64,000 bases of DNA from Chimaeribacter californicus (GTDB taxonomy: Bacteria > Pseudomonadota > Gammaproteobacteria > Enterobacterales > Enterobacteriaceae): assembly GCF_002858675.1 (NCBI RefSeq), contig NZ_PJZF01000001.1, positions 1 through 64,000 of the forward strand. The letters are read 5' to 3'. The notes below the pieces were generated by a model. It saw only the letters and a list, made by a program, of their open reading frames with translations, did no database searches and was not told the DNA's origin. This document shows positions 1-9,047 of the stretch, piece after piece (within the stretch, counting starts at the first letter, position 1; the number at the start of each line of letters is the position of its first letter). A program made the translations under genes and the position numbers.

Positions 1-47
1 CGCCGTGCCGTGCGCGGCCCCCGACACACAGCAAAGAGAGTAGAGCG

Positions 48-887
48 ATGAGTGAATCTGATTGGTCAATTTCCCCGCCGTTACCAAAACTGGAATTCCA
101 TTGGGAAGAGGGCAAAGACCCGCAGACCCCGCAAGAGGTGAATCAGTTTTTCTACAGCGATGCGCTTCAGGTCATCAAGCAGCGGATTGTCGCCATCGGC
201 CAGCGGATGTGGCAGAAGGACTACGTGGACGGCAACGGCGGCAACATCTCCGTGCGCGTGGGCGACAACCTGGTGCTTTGCACCCCGACGCTTATCAGCA
301 AAGGGTTTATGACGCCGGATGATATGTGCCTGGTGGACATGCAGGGCCGCCAGAAAGCGGGCAAGCGCCCGTCCACCAGCGAGATCAAAACACACCTCGG
401 CATCATGAGCCGCGTACCGGCGGCCAAATCCTGCGTGCACGCCCACCCGGTGCACGCTAACGCGTTTGTGGTAACAGGTACCGTGCCGCCGACCGGTATT
501 ATGCCGGAGCCGGATATTTTCTTCGGGGAAGTGGTGCAGGCAAAATACGCGACTCCCGGCACACCGGAGAATGCGGAGAACGTCGGGTCAGTTTCCCCGG
601 ATCACCAGTGTATTTTCATGGAAAACCACGGCGTGATCGTCTGGGGTAATCATGTGGAGGATGCCTACTGGAAGCTGGAAAACGTCGATTCCTACTGCCG
701 TATTCTGCTGCTGGCCACCCAACTCAACATCCCGATCCAGCAGGTGAACGCCGCGTCGATGAATGATTTTATCGCCCTGCGGAAAAAGCTGGGGATGCCG
801 GATAACCGCGACCAGCGCAGCGCGGAGACGCTGTTTAACCTGCGGGAGTTTGCGGGGAGGGCGCTGAAAGCGCACCCAGAGGCGTAA
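48..887 (+). CDS. Class II aldolase/adducin family protein
   Basis: A 279-residue cytosolic enzyme of the zinc-dependent class II aldolase family, whose members cleave or epimerise phosphorylated sugars (L-fuculose-phosphate aldolase and ribulose-5-phosphate 4-epimerase are the known examples). Visible motifs are GNGGNIS (residues 62-68, phosphate loop), TPTLISKG (79-86), SEIKTH with candidate catalytic Glu112, HAHP supplying zinc ligands His131 and His133, and ENHG supplying His194. About 35 residues precede the core, so it is longer than the ~215-residue FucA. AAAGAGAG lies 7 bases before the ATG. A short hairpin follows the stop. The substrate cannot be read from sequence. The FucR-like regulator 1.2 kb downstream makes a deoxysugar-type route plausible, but that is inference. 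Confidence 0.85.
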   Translation: MSESDWSISPPLPKLEFHWEEGKDPQTPQEVNQFFYSDALQVIKQRIVAIGQRMWQKDYVDGNGGNISVRVGDNLVLCTPTLISKGFMTPDDMCLVDMQGRQKAGKRPSTSEIKTHLGIMSRVPAAKSCVHAHPVHANAFVVTGTVPPTGIMPEPDIFFGEVVQAKYATPGTPENAENVGSVSPDHQCIFMENHGVIVWGNHVEDAYWKLENVDSYCRILLLATQLNIPIQQVNAASMNDFIALRKKLGMPDNRDQRSAETLFNLREFAGRALKAHPEA

Positions 888-897
888 TGGTTTGAGC

Positions 898-915
898 GGC
901 GGCAGATAAGCCGCC
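898..915. terminator. Hairpin after the aldolase gene
   Basis: GGCGGC and GCCGCC pair around a 6-base loop, 11 bases after the stop. There is no strong T-run, so termination is only possible. Confidence 0.35.
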
Positions 916-922
916 GTCATTG

Positions 923-1274
923 GTGAAGTGGCATGTTTCGGTTGTTCATGTGCGATGGCTTTTTGGGATCGAGGTGTGTTGCGTTGGCAAACGCCTGCAT
1001 TCCTTCTGCGGCTCTGCTGCCGCCACCGCGCAAGGGGCGCGTAAGCGCCCGCCCCTTGCATCCCCGCGCTTTGGGTGCCCCGGCAGAATTATTGCCCGCG
1101 TAGCGGGTTCCCTCCTTCGGCCTCCGGGCTTTTCGGGCCGGTACAGACACGCTCCCAGCGTGGCTGTACCTCTCGCACACATCCCTGTGTGCTCGCCCGG
1201 CCCTGCGTCCTCGTCGGCAATAATTTAATGCCCCCACCTAACTGCAAATCCTCGGCTATGTAAGGAAAGAGTAG
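923..1274 (+). repeat. Hairpin-rich repeat element, copy B
   Basis: About 352 bases with no convincing gene. Its left end (923-946) is a perfect 24-base inverted match to 1883-1906, and its right end (1257-1274) is a perfect 18-base inverted match to 1482-1499. Between them lie several stems: 1030-1039 with 1050-1059 (10 bp); 1095-1099 with 1103-1107; 1140-1146 with 1164-1170, enclosing 1148-1153 with 1157-1162; and 1175-1180 with 1187-1192 around the loop ATCCCT. Copy A has the same stems with different bases. I do not recognise the family. It could be a structured RNA, a non-autonomous mobile element or a REP-like DNA element. Confidence 0.7.
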
Positions 1275-1413
1275 ATAGGTTCTTTTTAGGTTTTGAAGCA
1301 GTCATGAAAATCGCTGCCACATGAAAATGCAGCACGAAAAGCGTGCACCTTACGTCTAAAAAACCTCCCCCTACTATTTCCTCATATACTTTTTGGTTTT
1401 CAGAAATGCTGGA

Positions 1414-1445
1414 GCGTAAAAATCATTGCCGAATGGAGACGCAGG
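1414..1445 (-). repeat. Fragment of the same repeat element
   Basis: This 32-base stretch is identical to 1525-1556, part of copy A, in the same orientation. It lies alone in the 207-base spacer between the two larger copies, which suggests a third, truncated copy or a local duplication. Confidence 0.65.
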
Positions 1446-1481
1446 ACATAAACACATCCGCGCCCAGCCAAAATATGCGAG

Positions 1482-1906
1482 CTACTCTTTCCTTACATAC
1501 CTGATGATTTGCAGTCTGGTGGGGGCGTAAAAATCATTGCCGAATGGAGACGCAGGGCTGGGTGAACGGGCATGGATGCCCGTGAGAGTCGCAGCCACGC
1601 CGGGAGCGTGTCTGCGGCGGCCCGGAAAGCCCGGAGGCGAAATGAGGGAACACGCGAGAGCGTGCAATGATTCAGCCAAACCACCGAAAGTGCGCGGGTG
1701 CAGGGCGAGCGCACTGGCGCGCCCTGCTCGGTTGAGGCTTGGCGGCTCAGGTAGACAAATACACATAAACAACCGAAACATGCCACAAAACCCTTTAAAA
1801 CCGTGCCCGCGGGTGCAGGGCCGGCGCGCCGGCAGGCCCTGCTCGGTTGAGGCTCAGAAAGCCGGGTAGACAAATACACATAAACAACCGAAACATGCCA
1901 CTTCAC
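1482..1906 (-). repeat. Hairpin-rich repeat element, copy A, inverted relative to B
   Basis: A diverged reverse-strand copy of the element at 923-1274. It is longer because about 115 bases are tandemly duplicated: a 36-base block at 1751-1786 recurs exactly at 1866-1901, and each is followed inward by its own GC-rich hairpin (1700-1707 with 1720-1727; 1815-1822 with 1835-1842). The two hairpins differ by a compensated C-G/G-C swap at the stem end. The stem 1566-1573 with 1576-1583 corresponds to the ATCCCT hairpin of copy B and keeps a similar loop (ATCCAT on the minus strand) on a different stem. Long open frames cross the element but look like by-products of its base composition. Confidence 0.7.
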
Positions 1907-2079
1907 TTCACAAACATCACACTAAATAACGCCCCCACATGCCAATGTGATCCCCCCTGAAAAATTTAAAAACAAAAAACCGTGATACCCTTTGCAATAA
2001 ATAGCGGCCGATCCCAAAAGTGTCATGCCCCGCACGGTATGCTGGCGGCGTTGATGCGCAGAGGGAGCGTGACCGGAGA

Positions 2080-2811
2080 ATGAAAAATAGCCGCCATGAA
2101 GCGTTGCTGAAACTTATTGCTGAGCAGGATGTGATGAGTGTTAACCAGTTGTCCCTGCAATTACATGTCTGCCGGGAAACGATCCGCCGTGATCTCAGCG
2201 AATTGCAGGAGCAGGGGCTGATCCTGCGCCGCCACGGTAAAGCCAAACGGATTATCCACCAGGATGACATCGGTGAACCCTTTATCCACCGGGCAAAAAG
2301 CCACTTCAGCGATAAAGATGACATCACCCGCCAGGCGCTGGCGTACATTGAGCCGGGCATGCTGCTGGCGCTGGATGCCAGCTCCACCTGCTGGTACCTG
2401 GCGCGCAAACTGCCGGATGTGCCGCTCACAGTGCTGACCAACAGTGCGCGCATTGTGCGCGAACTCGAGCGGCGGCAGCATATCCGGGTGATCTGCACCG
2501 GCGGGGAGCTGCTGCGCAAAGAAGAGGTCTACCGCAACCCGGCCTTCTTCGCGCTGATTAAACATTATGATATCGATCTGTTTATGTTTTCCTGCGAGGG
2601 GCTGGATAAACAGGGCCTGCTGTGGGACTCCAATGACCATAACGCCGAGTACAAGGCGATCCTGGTGAAGCGGGCCGCCCAATCCCTGCTGCTGATGGAC
2701 AAAAGTAAGCTGTGGCGGCAGGGCGTGGCGCGAATCTGCCTGTTACAGGAGATCGATATCATCATCAGCAACCGGGAACTCAACTTACCGCAGGCCGCCG
2801 GCTGCGTCTGA
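2080..2811 (+). CDS. DeoR-family transcriptional regulator, FucR-like
   Basis: A 243-residue DNA-binding regulator with the DeoR layout: an N-terminal winged helix-turn-helix (about residues 18-50, containing ETIRRDLSEL) and a C-terminal sugar-phosphate sensor domain. It resembles E. coli FucR, the activator of the L-fucose operon, along its length, with shared blocks such as LDASSTCWYLAR, LFMFSCEGLDKQG and KRAAQSLLLMDKSK, and the same length. I chose the ATG at 2080 over in-frame codons back to 2020 because it matches the FucR start; GGAG lies close before it. No fucose operon is visible here, so its targets may include the aldolase at 48-887 (inference). Confidence 0.85.
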   Translation: MKNSRHEALLKLIAEQDVMSVNQLSLQLHVCRETIRRDLSELQEQGLILRRHGKAKRIIHQDDIGEPFIHRAKSHFSDKDDITRQALAYIEPGMLLALDASSTCWYLARKLPDVPLTVLTNSARIVRELERRQHIRVICTGGELLRKEEVYRNPAFFALIKHYDIDLFMFSCEGLDKQGLLWDSNDHNAEYKAILVKRAAQSLLLMDKSKLWRQGVARICLLQEIDIIISNRELNLPQAAGCV

Positions 2812-3206
2812 GCCCGTGCGTAAAATTGCTTCACAGGCTTAATGATTTCCGCCCGGTGACTATTTCCCCTGATGGGCTTAGCCGGGCGGCCAGCCGGTAA
2901 ACCGGTGCCGCCCGGAGGCCCCAAAACCCGCCTGCGTTCTTCCGCCCCCATCCCGCTTTCTTATATTACTTTGAATATGCTAAGTAAATTACCGTCTAAG
3001 GCGCACGCAGTTTCCGCTTTACTTACCGGGCGCGGCTAAATATAGTCAAAAATAAGCGCGTCCGGCCATTCAGTGCCACACTAAAAAACGCTGGCTTATT
3101 CCTCTGCTCAATACGTCGTCGGATAAGCCATAAAACAATGACGCCAGAACGCGCCGGGATGCGCGCGTTTTTTACGGACAGTTGACCAACAGGGTGCAGT
3201 GCCATC
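2812..3206. other. Gene-free gap between regulator and gsi operon
   Basis: No coding pattern was seen on either strand. It holds a 9-bp perfect inverted repeat (2882-2890 with 2907-2915, with CCGG nested inside) and an AT-rich stretch at about 2960-3060 that may contain the gsi promoter. No specific operator was recognised. Confidence 0.5.
2882..2915. repeat. GC-rich inverted repeat
   Basis: CCGGGCGGC and GCCGCCCGG form a perfect 9-bp stem around a core that is itself partly self-complementary. With no T-run it looks more like a REP-type palindrome than a classical terminator. Confidence 0.5.
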
Positions 3207-3332
3207 ATGAGTAAACCAGAGATTACCGTTCACGGCGGTGCGCAAGCAGCGTCCGGCCTTGCCGTGGCCGTCTCCGCCTTTTTCGCGAACCGGCTGACCA
3301 CGCCGCGCCGCCCTGTTGGGCGCGCGCATTGA
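3207..3332 (+). pseudogene. Probable remnant of iaaA (isoaspartyl peptidase)
   Basis: A 41-codon frame starting [14 protein letters not shown]. That beginning closely resembles the start of IaaA (E. coli MGKAVIAIHGGAGA), the isoaspartyl dipeptidase encoded immediately before gsiA in E. coli. After about 14 residues the similarity stops, so almost all of the ~320-residue enzyme, including its catalytic Thr, is missing. The TGA stop at 3330-3332 overlaps the TTG start of gsiA (TTGA), which would keep translational coupling. It could now act as a leader peptide for gsiA. The identification rests on a short match. Confidence 0.55.
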
Positions 3333-5239
3333 GCGGGGGCGGGCCGGTGCGTGCGCTCTCCCCGTCGGTGTCGCCTGCGGCGGTAACCGGGTTACTGCCG
3401 GACGATCAGGTGCTGGCCGTCAGCGATCTCAGCGTTGGCTTCACCTCGGAAAAACAGCACATTCAGGCGGTAAAACAGCTCAGCTTTGAGGTGCGGCGCG
3501 GCGAAACCCTGGCGATTGTCGGGGAGTCCGGCTCCGGCAAGTCCGTGACCTCGCTGGCGCTGATGCGCCTGGTGGAGCAGGGCGGCGGTGTGATTGAGCA
3601 GGGGCGGATGCTGTTCCGCCGGCGGCGCGGCGCGGTGCTTGACCTGGCGACCGCCCGGCAATCTACCCTGCGCACGTTGCGCGGTGCCGATATGGCGATG
3701 ATCTTCCAGGAACCGATGACCTCCCTCAACCCGGTGTTCCCGGTCGGCGAGCAGATCGCCGAGTCCATCCGGCTGCATCAGGGCATGGACCACCGCAGTG
3801 CCCGGCAGGAGGCGTTGCGGATGCTCGATCTGGTGCGCATCCCGGAGGCGCGCAACATTCTGGACCGCTACCCGCACCAGCTCTCCGGCGGGATGCGCCA
3901 GCGGGTGATGATCGCCATGGCGCTCTCCTGCAAACCGGCGCTGCTGATTGCCGACGAACCCACCACCGCACTGGATGTCACTATTCAGGCGCAAATCCTG
4001 CAACTTATCCGCGTGCTGCAACAAGAGATGCATATGGGGGTGATTTTTATCACCCATGATATGGGCGTGGTGGCCGAAGTGGCTGACCGGGTGCTGGTGA
4101 TGTACCGCGGTGAGGGCGTCGAAACCGGGGCGGTGAAGCAGGTATTCGCCGCGCCGCAACACCCCTATACCCGCGCCCTGCTGGCGGCTGTGCCGAAACT
4201 GGGCGCGATGCGCGGGAAAGCCTTCCCGGCACGTTTTGATCTGGTTCACGCCGGGGAAACGCGCACTGACGCCGCCCCGCCGCAAGACACCATCCCGCCC
4301 GGCGCCGCACCGGTGTTACAGGTGCGCGATCTGGTGACGCGCTTTGACATCCGCAGCGGCCTGTTTAACCGCGTCACCCGGCAGGTTCATGCGGTGGAAA
4401 AGGTCAGTTTCGATCTCTACCCCGGCGAGACGCTGGCGCTGGTCGGGGAATCCGGCTGCGGCAAATCCACCACCGGGCGGTCGCTGCTGCGGCTGGTGGA
4501 GAGCCAGGGCGGCAGCCTGACCTTTAACGGCCAGTCGATTACCCATCTGTCGGGCGCGGCGCTGCAACACCTGCGGCGCGACATCCAGTTCATCTTCCAG
4601 GACCCTTACGCCTCGCTCGACCCGCGCCTTACGGTGGGTTACGCCATCATGGAGCCATTGCTGGTGCACGGCGTGGCGCGCGGCAAAGAGGCCGAGGCGC
4701 GTGTCGCCTGGCTGCTGGAGCGGGTCGGGCTGCAACCGGAACACGCCGCCCGTTACCCGCACGAATTTTCCGGCGGCCAGCGCCAGCGCATCTGCATTGC
4801 GCGCGCGCTGGCGCTGAACCCGAAAGTGGTGATCGCCGACGAGTCCGTCTCGGCGCTGGATGTCTCCGTCCAGGCACAGATTGTGAACCTGCTGATGGAT
4901 CTCCAGCGCGAATTCGGCATCGCGTTCCTGTTTATTTCACATGATATGGCGGTTGTTGAACGCATCAGCCACCGGGTGGCGGTGATGTTCCTGGGCCAGA
5001 TTGTGGAGATCGGCCCGCGCCGCGCCGTATTTGAAAACCCGCAACACCCCTATACGCGCAAACTGATGGCTGCCGTACCCGTGGCCGATCCGGCGCACCG
5101 CCGGCCGGAGCAGGCCCTTTTAGTGGATGAGATCCCAAGCCCAATCCGGGCAGTAGGTGACGAGCCTATCATTGCGCCGCTGGTGCAGGTAGGGGACGGG
5201 CACTTTGTGGCACGACATCCGATTGCAGGTGCTTACTGA
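3329..5239 (+). CDS. gsiA: Glutathione/peptide ABC transporter ATP-binding protein GsiA
   Basis: A 636-residue fused double ATPase that powers import of glutathione or peptides through GsiC/GsiD at the inner membrane. The first nucleotide-binding domain has Walker A GESGSGKS (65-72), signature LSGGM (185-189) and Walker B LLIADE (205-210). The second repeats this with GESGCGKS and FSGGQRQR. The sequence follows E. coli GsiA closely. No ATG precedes the conserved region. The TTG at 3329 overlaps the stop of the iaaA stump; GTG at 3347 is an alternative start. It is first in a gsiA-B-C-D unit with gaps of 27, 63 and 6 bases. Confidence 0.9.
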   Translation: MSGGGPVRALSPSVSPAAVTGLLPDDQVLAVSDLSVGFTSEKQHIQAVKQLSFEVRRGETLAIVGESGSGKSVTSLALMRLVEQGGGVIEQGRMLFRRRRGAVLDLATARQSTLRTLRGADMAMIFQEPMTSLNPVFPVGEQIAESIRLHQGMDHRSARQEALRMLDLVRIPEARNILDRYPHQLSGGMRQRVMIAMALSCKPALLIADEPTTALDVTIQAQILQLIRVLQQEMHMGVIFITHDMGVVAEVADRVLVMYRGEGVETGAVKQVFAAPQHPYTRALLAAVPKLGAMRGKAFPARFDLVHAGETRTDAAPPQDTIPPGAAPVLQVRDLVTRFDIRSGLFNRVTRQVHAVEKVSFDLYPGETLALVGESGCGKSTTGRSLLRLVESQGGSLTFNGQSITHLSGAALQHLRRDIQFIFQDPYASLDPRLTVGYAIMEPLLVHGVARGKEAEARVAWLLERVGLQPEHAARYPHEFSGGQRQRICIARALALNPKVVIADESVSALDVSVQAQIVNLLMDLQREFGIAFLFISHDMAVVERISHRVAVMFLGQIVEIGPRRAVFENPQHPYTRKLMAAVPVADPAHRRPEQALLVDEIPSPIRAVGDEPIIAPLVQVGDGHFVARHPIAGAY

Positions 5240-5266
5240 CAGGGAATATCCCCAGGAGAACATGAG

Positions 5267-6808
5267 ATGACTCAGCAGACTATGCCCCGCCGTGCGCTGG
5301 TGGCCGGTGCCGTACTGGCCGTGCTGGCCGCCGCGCCCGCCTGGGCCGCGAAAGACGCCACCATCGCCGTGGGGTCAAATTTCACCTCGCTCGACCCGTA
5401 TGACGCCAACGACTCGCTGTCGCAGGCGGTGGCAAAATCCTTCTATCAGGGGCTGTTCGGCTTTGATAAGGACATGAAACTGGTCAACGTGCTGGCGGAC
5501 AGTTACCAGGTCAGCAGTGACGGCCTGAATTACACCATCAAGCTGCATCCCGGGGTGAAATTCCAGGACGGCACGCCGTTCAATGCCGAGGCGGTGAAGG
5601 TCAACCTCGACCGCGCCAGCAACCCCGAGAGCCACCTCAAGCGCTACAACCTGTTCAAAATGATCGCTTCCACCGAAGTGATCGACCCGGCCACGGTGAA
5701 AATCACCCTGAAAGCGCCGTTCTCCGCCTTCATCAACAACCTGGCGCACCCGTCAGCGGTGATGATCTCCCCGGCGGCGCTGGCGAAATATGGCAAAGAG
5801 ATCGGCTTCCACCCGGTCGGCACCGGGCCGTACCAGTTTGTCGCCTGGAACCAGACCGACTACGTCAAAGTGAAGAAATTTGACGGCTACTGGAAGCCGG
5901 GCCTGCCGAAGCTCGACAGCATCACCTGGCGCCCGGTGGTGGACAACAACACCCGCGCGGCGATGCTCCAGACCGGCGAGGCGGATTTCGCCTACCCGAT
6001 CCCTTACGAGCAGGCGGCTATCCTGAAGAAAAACGCGAAACTGGATCTGGTCACCACGCCGTCGATTTTGCAGCGCTACATCAGCTTTAACGTCACGCAG
6101 AAACCGTTCGACAACCTGAAGGTGCGCCAGGCGATCAACTACGCGATCAATAAGGAAGCGCTGATCAAGGTGGCTTTCTCCGGCTACGCCGTACCGGCGG
6201 AAGGGCCGGTGCCGCCGGGCATCGACTACGCCGCGCAGTATAAGCCGTGGCCGTATGACCCGGCCAAAGCGCGCGAGTTGCTGAAAGAGGCGGGCTACCC
6301 GAACGGTTTCACCACCACGCTCTGGTCGTCCCATAACCACAGCACCGCGCAGAAAGTGTTGCAATTCACCCAGCAACAGCTGGCGCAGGTCGGCATCAAA
6401 GTCACGGTGACGGCGATGGATGCCGGCCAGCGTGCCGCACAGGTGGAAGCGGTCGGCCAGAAAGAGGCCGGGGTGCGGATGTTCTACACCGGCTGGTCCG
6501 CCTCCACCGGGGAAGCGGACTGGGCGCTGACGCCGCTGTTTGCCGGCCAGTCTGCGCCGCCGAAACAGTTCAATACCGCCTTCTACAGCAACCCGCAGGT
6601 GGATAAAGATTTGAGCGACGCGCTGGCCACCACCGATCGCGCGGCGAAAGCCAGGCTCTATAAAGATGCGCAGGATAAGATCTGGGCCGACGCGCCGTGG
6701 GCCTTCCTGGCCACGGAGCGCCTGGTCTCCGCGCATAACAAACGCCTGACAGGGTTCTATATGATGCCGGATACCCTGTTCAGTTTTGATGACGCCGACA
6801 TCAAATAA
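5267..6808 (+). CDS. gsiB: Glutathione-binding periplasmic protein GsiB
   Basis: A 513-residue periplasmic solute-binding protein of the peptide/opine/nickel family (SBP family 5) that delivers its ligand to GsiCD. The signal peptide is clear: MPRR, a hydrophobic run and cleavage after AWA at about residue 27. Family hallmarks include [19 protein letters not shown] and [10 protein letters not shown]. Length matches E. coli GsiB (512). The chosen ATG has AGGAG 8 bases upstream; a nearer ATG at 5262 opens onto an immediate stop. The ligand is assigned by operon and similarity only; other short peptides remain possible. Confidence 0.9.
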   Translation: MTQQTMPRRALVAGAVLAVLAAAPAWAAKDATIAVGSNFTSLDPYDANDSLSQAVAKSFYQGLFGFDKDMKLVNVLADSYQVSSDGLNYTIKLHPGVKFQDGTPFNAEAVKVNLDRASNPESHLKRYNLFKMIASTEVIDPATVKITLKAPFSAFINNLAHPSAVMISPAALAKYGKEIGFHPVGTGPYQFVAWNQTDYVKVKKFDGYWKPGLPKLDSITWRPVVDNNTRAAMLQTGEADFAYPIPYEQAAILKKNAKLDLVTTPSILQRYISFNVTQKPFDNLKVRQAINYAINKEALIKVAFSGYAVPAEGPVPPGIDYAAQYKPWPYDPAKARELLKEAGYPNGFTTTLWSSHNHSTAQKVLQFTQQQLAQVGIKVTVTAMDAGQRAAQVEAVGQKEAGVRMFYTGWSASTGEADWALTPLFAGQSAPPKQFNTAFYSNPQVDKDLSDALATTDRAAKARLYKDAQDKIWADAPWAFLATERLVSAHNKRLTGFYMMPDTLFSFDDADIK

Positions 6809-6871
6809 GGCGGCGGCGGGCATCTGTAACGGGTGCCCGCCGGTCACCGGCAGCCAGGGACTTTTGGACCG

Positions 6872-7792
6872 ATGCTGAACTATTTTCTGAAACGACTTTT
6901 AGGGTTAATTCCGACACTGCTGATTGTGGCGGTGCTGGTGTTTTTGTTTGTCCATCTGCTGCCGGGCGACCCGGCGCGGCTGGCCGCCGGGCAGGATGCG
7001 GATGAGAGCGTGGTGGCGCTGGTGCGCCAGGATCTCGGCCTCGATAAACCGCTGCCGGTGCAGTTTTTCCACTTCTTTACCAACGTGGTGCAGGGCAATT
7101 TCGGCACCTCGATCGTCTCAAAACGGCCGGTGGCGGAGGAGATCGCCCAGCGCTTTATGCCGACGCTGTGGCTGACCCTTGCCAGCATGGTGTGGGCGGT
7201 GCTTTTCGGCATGGTGATTGGCGTGGTCTCCGCCGTCTGGCGTAACCGCTGGCCGGATCGCCTCGGCATGACGCTGGCGGTCTCCGGCATCTCCTTCCCG
7301 GCCTTTGCGCTGGGGATGCTGCTGATGCAGGTGTTCTCGGTCAATCTTGGCTGGTTGCCCACCGTGGGGGCTGACAGCTGGCAGCACTACATCCTGCCCT
7401 CGATCACGCTGGGGGCGGCGGTGGCGGCAGTGATGGCCCGCTTCACCCGCGCCTCGTTTGTGGAGGTGATGCAGGAGGATTACATGCGCACCGCACGCGC
7501 CAAAGGGGTGCGTGAAAGCGTGGTGGTGGTCAAGCATGGCCTGCGCAACGCGATGATCCCGGTGGTGACGATGATGGGCCTGCAATTTGGTTTTCTGCTC
7601 GGCGGCTCGATTGTGGTGGAGAAAGTCTTCAACTGGCCGGGGCTGGGGCGGCTGCTGGTGGACTCGGTGGAGATGCGCGACTACCCGGTGATTCAGGCCG
7701 AGGTGCTGCTGTTTTCGCTGGAGTTCATCCTGATTAACCTGGTGGTGGATGTTCTTTACGCCGCCATCAACCCTTCCATCCGCTATAAGTGA
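6872..7792 (+). CDS. gsiC: Glutathione ABC transporter permease GsiC
   Basis: A 306-residue inner-membrane permease with about six membrane segments, forming the channel with GsiD. It shows the DppB-type N-terminus (LLPGDPARL) and the cytoplasmic EAA loop ([13 protein letters not shown]...[11 protein letters not shown]) that contacts GsiA. The ATG at 6872 reproduces the E. coli start ([15 protein letters not shown]) and the 306-residue length; codons further upstream in frame are not conserved. Confidence 0.92.
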   Translation: MLNYFLKRLLGLIPTLLIVAVLVFLFVHLLPGDPARLAAGQDADESVVALVRQDLGLDKPLPVQFFHFFTNVVQGNFGTSIVSKRPVAEEIAQRFMPTLWLTLASMVWAVLFGMVIGVVSAVWRNRWPDRLGMTLAVSGISFPAFALGMLLMQVFSVNLGWLPTVGADSWQHYILPSITLGAAVAAVMARFTRASFVEVMQEDYMRTARAKGVRESVVVVKHGLRNAMIPVVTMMGLQFGFLLGGSIVVEKVFNWPGLGRLLVDSVEMRDYPVIQAEVLLFSLEFILINLVVDVLYAAINPSIRYK

Positions 7793-7798
7793 GGCCGC

Positions 7799-8713
7799 AT
7801 GAAATTCTGGAGACGTGATGCCACCCTGGCGGGGATGCCGGTGATCCGGGTGGCGGGGCTGGGTGCAACGCGCACGCCATGGCGCGCCTTCTGGCAACGG
7901 TTTACCCGCCAGCCGGTGGCGCTGGTGGCAGGGGTGTTTGTGCTGCTGCTGATTGCCGTGGCGCTGCTGGCCCCCTGGCTGGTGCCGTATGACGCGGAAA
8001 ACTACTTTGATTATGACCGGCTGAATGAGGGGCCGTCTGCGGTGCACTGGCTGGGGGTGGATTCACTGGGACGGGATATTTTCAGCCGCATCCTGATGGG
8101 CACGCGGATTTCGCTGGCGGCCGGGGTGGGCTCGGTGGTGATCGGTGCTGCCATCGGCACCTTCTTCGGCCTGCTGGCCGGTTACTATGAAGGCTGGTGG
8201 GACCGCATCACCATGCGTATCTGTGATGTGCTGTTTGCCTTTCCCGGCATTTTGCTGGCGATAGGCGTGGTGGCGATCATGGGCAGCGGCATGGCCAACG
8301 TGATTGTGGCGGTGGCGATTTTCAGCATCCCGGCGTTTGCCCGGCTGGTGCGCGGCAATACGCTGGTGCTGAAACACCAGACGTATATTGAGTCAGCACG
8401 CAGCATCGGCGCGTCTGATGCCACCATTCTGCTGCGCCATGTGCTGCCGGGCACGCTCTCCTCCATTGTGGTCTACTTCACTATGCGCATCGGCACCTCG
8501 ATCATTACCGCCGCCAGCCTCTCTTTCCTGGGGCTGGGCGCGCAGCCGCCAACGCCGGAGTGGGGCGCGATGCTCAATGAGGCGCGGGCAGATATGGTGA
8601 TGGCACCGCATGTGGCGATCTTCCCGAGCCTGGCGATTTTCCTCACGGTGCTGGCGTTTAACCTGCTGGGCGATGGGCTGCGGGATGCCCTCGATCCGAA
8701 GCTGAAAACCTGA
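7799..8713 (+). CDS. gsiD: Glutathione ABC transporter permease GsiD
   Basis: A 304-residue partner permease of the DppC type. A cytoplasmic N-terminal region leads into the first membrane helix at about residues 40-60. [15 protein letters not shown] is the typical DppC-family block, and the EAA loop reads [20 protein letters not shown]. It begins 6 bases after the gsiC stop and closes the operon. Confidence 0.92.
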   Translation: MKFWRRDATLAGMPVIRVAGLGATRTPWRAFWQRFTRQPVALVAGVFVLLLIAVALLAPWLVPYDAENYFDYDRLNEGPSAVHWLGVDSLGRDIFSRILMGTRISLAAGVGSVVIGAAIGTFFGLLAGYYEGWWDRITMRICDVLFAFPGILLAIGVVAIMGSGMANVIVAVAIFSIPAFARLVRGNTLVLKHQTYIESARSIGASDATILLRHVLPGTLSSIVVYFTMRIGTSIITAASLSFLGLGAQPPTPEWGAMLNEARADMVMAPHVAIFPSLAIFLTVLAFNLLGDGLRDALDPKLKT

Positions 8714-8770
8714 CGTTCACGCCTGCCGCCTCTTTCTGCCTTTTTCTGCTTTTTACTCCTGCTTTTTACT

Positions 8771-8797
8771 CCTGAACATCGGCCACCGGTGTTCAGG
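8771..8797. terminator. Palindromic hairpin downstream of gsiD
   Basis: CCTGAACA and TGTTCAGG pair, with an inner CGG/CCG. It lies 57 bases after the gsiD stop. There is no T-run, so it may be a transcript-end or stability hairpin rather than a classical terminator. Confidence 0.4.
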
Positions 8798-9031
8798 CTA
8801 TTTCAGGCAACGGTGGAATCCCTGTCGCAAAATATCCCGTTCATTACCTGCCATGCGCAGAGGTTTATTTTTGGCGATAACTCCACCTGATTACTCCTTT
8901 CGGGTTAACGTTATTTCTTTTGGCAGAAAATAGTACCTCTTTGGGGTTAAAAAATTAACCCGTAAGCGGTTGTCATTATTCTGTCAAAAAGGTTATCGGG
9001 TGTGAAAATAGGCGGGTTACGCCGGGTGCGC

Positions 9032-9047
9032 TACCCATAAATAGGTA
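9032..9047. promoter_or_regulatory. NarL/NarP 7-2-7 binding site
   Basis: TACCCATAAATAGGTA fits the 7-2-7 inverted heptamer consensus for NarL and NarP (TACYYMT-NN-AKRRGTA) at every position. It lies about 300 bases before the narK start, consistent with nitrate control of narK. Function is inferred from consensus and position. Confidence 0.7.
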
